Of a stretch of 31,572 nt of DNA, positions 28,503 to 31,572 are shown piece by piece. Each line of letters begins with the position of its first letter. Position 1 is the first letter of the stretch. The notes under the pieces are model-generated. The model did not search any database and was not told the origin of the DNA. It saw nothing but the letters and a program-made list of their open reading frames with translations. A program made the position numbers and the translations under genes. The stretch comes from a virus, in the IMG/VR virus record IMGVR_UViG_3300031825_000057, positions 1 to 31,572 of that record. One strand, given 5' to 3'.

Positions 28503-31500
28503 GTGAAGCCAAGATCATCATCAGCGCCGAAGACAGGACCGGCGCCGCGCTGAATTCGGTAGCCGCCGGAGTCTCGCGAGTGGCCGGCCTGGTGGAGGCG
28601 CTGGGAGTCACGTTGTCCGTCGGCTACTTCGTGGACCTCATCAGAGGATCGATCGATGCGGCGGACCGCCTTGGCGACCTGAGCAAATCCACCGACATTG
28701 CGGTGGAAGACCTGGCCGGGCTGAAGCTGCTGGCAAAGCAGTCGGGTACCGACCTGGAAGGCCTGGCCAAGGGCATCAATCGGATGTCGGTTGAAATTGG
28801 CAAAAACCCCGAGAAGTTCCGCGCGCTGGGCGTCACCGCAAAGGACAACGCTGGCGCGTTCAGGCAGTTTGCCGACGTCTTCAAGTTGCTGCCGGACGTC
28901 AATCAGCGCAACGCGCTGGCGCAGGCCGTGTTCAACAGGTCCTGGCACGAATTGGCGCCAGCGCTTTCCGAGGGCAGCAAGAAAATCGGCGAGGTCATGG
29001 AGAAGGGCGCTCGGCTGTCGGCCAGCACCAAGGAGCTGACCGCTTCGTCCGACGCCTTCAACGACAAACTGGCCGAGCTCACTGGAACCGGCGGCCTGTT
29101 GAATCGCCAGATCGCGCCGCTGCTGCCGCTGCTCAATGCAATGGCTGATGACCTGATCGACCTGCGCGATAACTCGGCAGATGCCGACGGCCAATTCCAT
29201 GTGCTCGCCGAGACGTTCCGCGCCATGGTTGTTTTCGGCGGAAACGTGGCATTCGCTTTCCGCGGTATTGGTCGGGAGCTGGGCGGGCTCATGGCGCAGG
29301 CCGACACGCTGGGCGTCAGTCTGCCGACCATGATGCAGGGCCCCGCAGCGATGGCTGCAGCAATGATCAAGGCGACAGTCTCGGGCGAGGGCAGCGCCAA
29401 GCGCTTCGCCGCGATCGGCGAGCAGATGCGGGAAGACGCGCGCAAGGACCGCGAAGAGTTCGACAAGTGGGAGCGCAAGATGATGAGTGTGTCGACCGCG
29501 TTGACGGCGGTCGGCGACACCTCGGACGCGCTGTCCCGCAAGCTCAACCGCGACGCCGCGAACGAACACGCACGCCAACAGGCAGCAGCGGCTGCCAAAG
29601 CAGCAGCGTTCCTGGCAGACCAGCAGGCCACCAAGGACGCGCAGAGCGGCTACGACGCCCTCATCAAGCGCATCAACGAAAAAATCGCGGCCGAAAAGCA
29701 AGAGCTGGCGACCAATCGCGAACTGACCGAGTTCGAGAAGTTCGAGGTCAAGACGCTGGCGGAGATGGACGCGACCAAGAAGACGCTGACGGCCACGCAG
29801 AAGGCGGCGATCCTCGGCCACCTGGCAGAAGCCAAGGCCTTGGACCTGCTGACGCTGGCCCGCAAGGAAGATGCGAAGCAGAACATCGCCCTGAACAAGT
29901 TCTTCCTCGATCAAAACGCCGAACTGGCGGCCGACGACAAAGCCCGCACCGACGCGCGCGACCAGGTCAACAAGGCGATCTACGACCAGACCCAGGCGCT
30001 CGCCGACAGCAATGCGATGCTCAAGATGGAAGGCTCGCTGCTCGGGGTCACCGACCGCGAGCGCGAGATCGCGCTGGGCAATTTGAGAATAGATTTGGAG
30101 CTCAGGCGCCAAGAGGAAGAGCTTGGGAAAAACCTGCTGCTGAACGAAGAGCAGCGCGGCATTGCGCGCGCGCGGCTGTACGGCAACGCCGAGACGCAAA
30201 GGGCCATGGTGGCCGAGCGCGCCAGCATCGACGAGTTTCAGCGCGTGTGGGGCTCCATCGACCAGACCGCGCACGACACGTTCGTGAACATCTTCGAGGG
30301 CGGCACCAACGTTTTCAAGAAGCTGGGCCAGACGCTGAAGGCCTCGCTGCTCGATCTGCTTTACCAGATGACGGTCAAGAAGTGGATCTTCCAGATCTAC
30401 GCCAACGTCAGCGGGGGCGCCACCGGCGCCATGGCGGGCCAGGGCGGCATGTTCGGAATGGCCAGCAACGGCTTTTCCCTTTACAACGGGATGTCAAGCG
30501 CCGGCACCATCGGCTCGCAGGTCTTCGGCGGCTCCATGTCGGTGGCCAACGGCGCCGGCACCATGTTCGCCAACGCCGCGGGCACCGGCATCGACGGCCT
30601 GCTGGCCACCAATGGCGCGTATGGCACCGCTGCAGGCAGCGGCGCGGGCGCCGGGGCAGGCGGTGCGGGTGCGGCGGCTGCGCCCTTCGCAGCCATCTTG
30701 TTGCCGCTCTTCGCCGCCTACGCCGATGGCTTTTTCTCCGGCGAAAAACGCGGTGGCGGCCAGTACGGCTACAGCCTCGACGGAACAACCGTGGCCAACG
30801 CCAGGCGCGGCACGCAGCAGGCGGCCAATGGCGTAGGCGCGACGTACCTCGAGGGGCCGGACGGTGGAGACCCGGCCGCAGAAGCCACCAAATTGGTGAT
30901 CAACAGCACGGTGGCCGGCATCAACGATGCACTGCGGTCCTTCGGCAGCCAGGCCACGCTCACCGGTTACCAGGCCGCCTACGAAACCTCGCAGCAAGGC
31001 AAGGGCGGCGTGTTTGCCGGCGGCAGGCTCAGCACGGGTGCGGCGTTCGGCGAGTCCGGCGCGGGCAGCAACGAGCCCGGGAGCAATGGCGCCGACCCCA
31101 GCCGATCGCTGTACGAGATGTGGGGCGCGCAGATCGGCGCGTTCGGAACTACGGGCTTAGACACCAACGGTTCGCCTGAGAAGCTGGCTACCGATGCCGC
31201 GCAGTCCTACATCGAGGCCATCCAGGCGTCTGCCGGCCTGATCCCGCGCATCGTGCGGGAGCAGTACCAGCGTGACTTGAGCGGCAGCACCAGCGGCTAC
31301 ACGTTTGGGGCGACGATGGGCGGCGGCGATGGCGCGGAGAGCGTCACCGACCCGACCGTCACCACCTTCAGGCGCGTGTACGACGACGCCATGAAGGCGT
31401 CTGCGCGCGAGCTCGGCCTGCTGCCAAAGCGGATCCTGGACCTGGTGATCGACGTCGACCCCGAGGCGCTGTCCGCCGAAGCGACGGCGGCGCTCTCGAC

Positions 31501-31572
31501 CAAGATCCAGGCGCTGGTCAACAACGTCAACGGTTTCCACGCCATCGTGGACACGCTGCCGGTAAAGGAGCT
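28499..31572 (+). CDS. Tail tape measure protein, 3' end outside window
   Basis: The frame from a GTG at 28499 (overlapping the upstream stop) is open to the window edge, at least 1,024 codons. It has the profile of lambda-type tape measures: an N-terminal part with AAGVSRVAGLVEALGVTLSV, a region DLSKSTDIAVEDLAGLKLLA typical of the prophage tail length family, a long helical, coiled-coil middle (INEKIAAEKQELATNRELTE), then hydrophobic, Gly/Ala-rich stretches (GTAAGSGAGAGAGGAGAAAA; PFAAILLPLFAAYADGFFSG). The protein sets tail length and is ejected at infection. The region VNIFEGGTNVFKKLGQTLKA is the usual C-terminal-half motif. Confidence 0.92.
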   Translation, partial: MSEAKIIISAEDRTGAALNSVAAGVSRVAGLVEALGVTLSVGYFVDLIRGSIDAADRLGDLSKSTDIAVEDLAGLKLLAKQSGTDLEGLAKGINRMSVEIGKNPEKFRALGVTAKDNAGAFRQFADVFKLLPDVNQRNALAQAVFNRSWHELAPALSEGSKKIGEVMEKGARLSASTKELTASSDAFNDKLAELTGTGGLLNRQIAPLLPLLNAMADDLIDLRDNSADADGQFHVLAETFRAMVVFGGNVAFAFRGIGRELGGLMAQADTLGVSLPTMMQGPAAMAAAMIKATVSGEGSAKRFAAIGEQMREDARKDREEFDKWERKMMSVSTALTAVGDTSDALSRKLNRDAANEHARQQAAAAAKAAAFLADQQATKDAQSGYDALIKRINEKIAAEKQELATNRELTEFEKFEVKTLAEMDATKKTLTATQKAAILGHLAEAKALDLLTLARKEDAKQNIALNKFFLDQNAELAADDKARTDARDQVNKAIYDQTQALADSNAMLKMEGSLLGVTDREREIALGNLRIDLELRRQEEELGKNLLLNEEQRGIARARLYGNAETQRAMVAERASIDEFQRVWGSIDQTAHDTFVNIFEGGTNVFKKLGQTLKASLLDLLYQMTVKKWIFQIYANVSGGATGAMAGQGGMFGMASNGFSLYNGMSSAGTIGSQVFGGSMSVANGAGTMFANAAGTGIDGLLATNGAYGTAAGSGAGAGAGGAGAAAAPFAAILLPLFAAYADGFFSGEKRGGGQYGYSLDGTTVANARRGTQQAANGVGATYLEGPDGGDPAAEATKLVINSTVAGINDALRSFGSQATLTGYQAAYETSQQGKGGVFAGGRLSTGAAFGESGAGSNEPGSNGADPSRSLYEMWGAQIGAFGTTGLDTNGSPEKLATDAAQSYIEAIQASAGLIPRIVREQYQRDLSGSTSGYTFGATMGGGDGAESVTDPTVTTFRRVYDDAMKASARELGLLPKRILDLVIDVDPEALSAEATAALSTKIQALVNNVNGFHAIVDTLPVKE

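Noticed and set aside
28352-30274. Minus-strand frame of 640 codons opposite the tape measure
   Set aside because: Opposite a well-supported tape measure; its composition is that of an antisense GC-rich frame.

Overview
The window is phage DNA from start to end: a siphovirus or prophage of a high-GC host, most likely a beta-proteobacterium of the Burkholderiales (Bordetella/Achromobacter type). This host guess rests on base composition, protein style and module types, not on a marker gene. No integrase, tRNA, CRISPR array or chromosomal gene was seen. The left edge cuts a leftward gene and the right edge cuts the tape-measure gene.

Left arm (1-10887, minus strand). A tightly packed early operon of more than 20 genes, most joined by 4-base ATGA/GTGA overlaps, is read leftward from a promoter (PL) at 10913-10940. 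It encodes small unknowns, zinc-binding and membrane proteins, a secreted probable beta-barrel protein, an HD-domain phosphohydrolase, two winged-helix-like proteins, a C5-cytosine DNA methyltransferase, a Gp37/Gp68 (DUF5131) protein, an ASCH-domain protein and a DUF1643 protein. A forward-strand gene (972-1208) interrupts the operon next to a truncated copy of the gene at the left edge.

Switch region (10888-13431). PL and a rightward promoter PR (12817-12844) share the same architecture: a TTGACT -35 box with one operator directly upstream and a second in the spacer, the centres 24 bp apart and the consensus TATCC-N3-GGATA. Between them lies a leftward, probably lysogenic, set: a short repressor without a peptidase domain, a zinc-ribbon membrane protein and two small genes. 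PR reads a YdaS/Cro-like gene whose mRNA appears to be leaderless.

Replication region (13856-16444, plus strand). A CII-like regulator, several very small coupled genes, and a helix-turn-helix replication protein that carries candidate origin iterons inside its own gene. A minor tail Z-like gene follows.

Structural region (16559-31572, plus strand). Terminase small and large subunits (GpA type), a Mor-like regulator, a HExxH protein, a gpW-like joiner, a lambda-type portal, a prohead protease/major capsid fusion, a DUF2190 decoration protein with a signal-peptide-like N-terminus, head-tail connectors, tail tube, tail chaperones made through a -1 frameshift, and the tape measure. Two structural genes (gpW and protease/capsid) carry the same 5' hairpin element 54 nt before their start codons. 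Between tail tube and chaperones sits an accessory insert: a GIY-YIG homing endonuclease, then a strong promoter, a structured leader of about 245 nt with mutually exclusive pairings, and a small non-tail gene. This insert and the duplicated 5' hairpins are the best candidates for undescribed biology.
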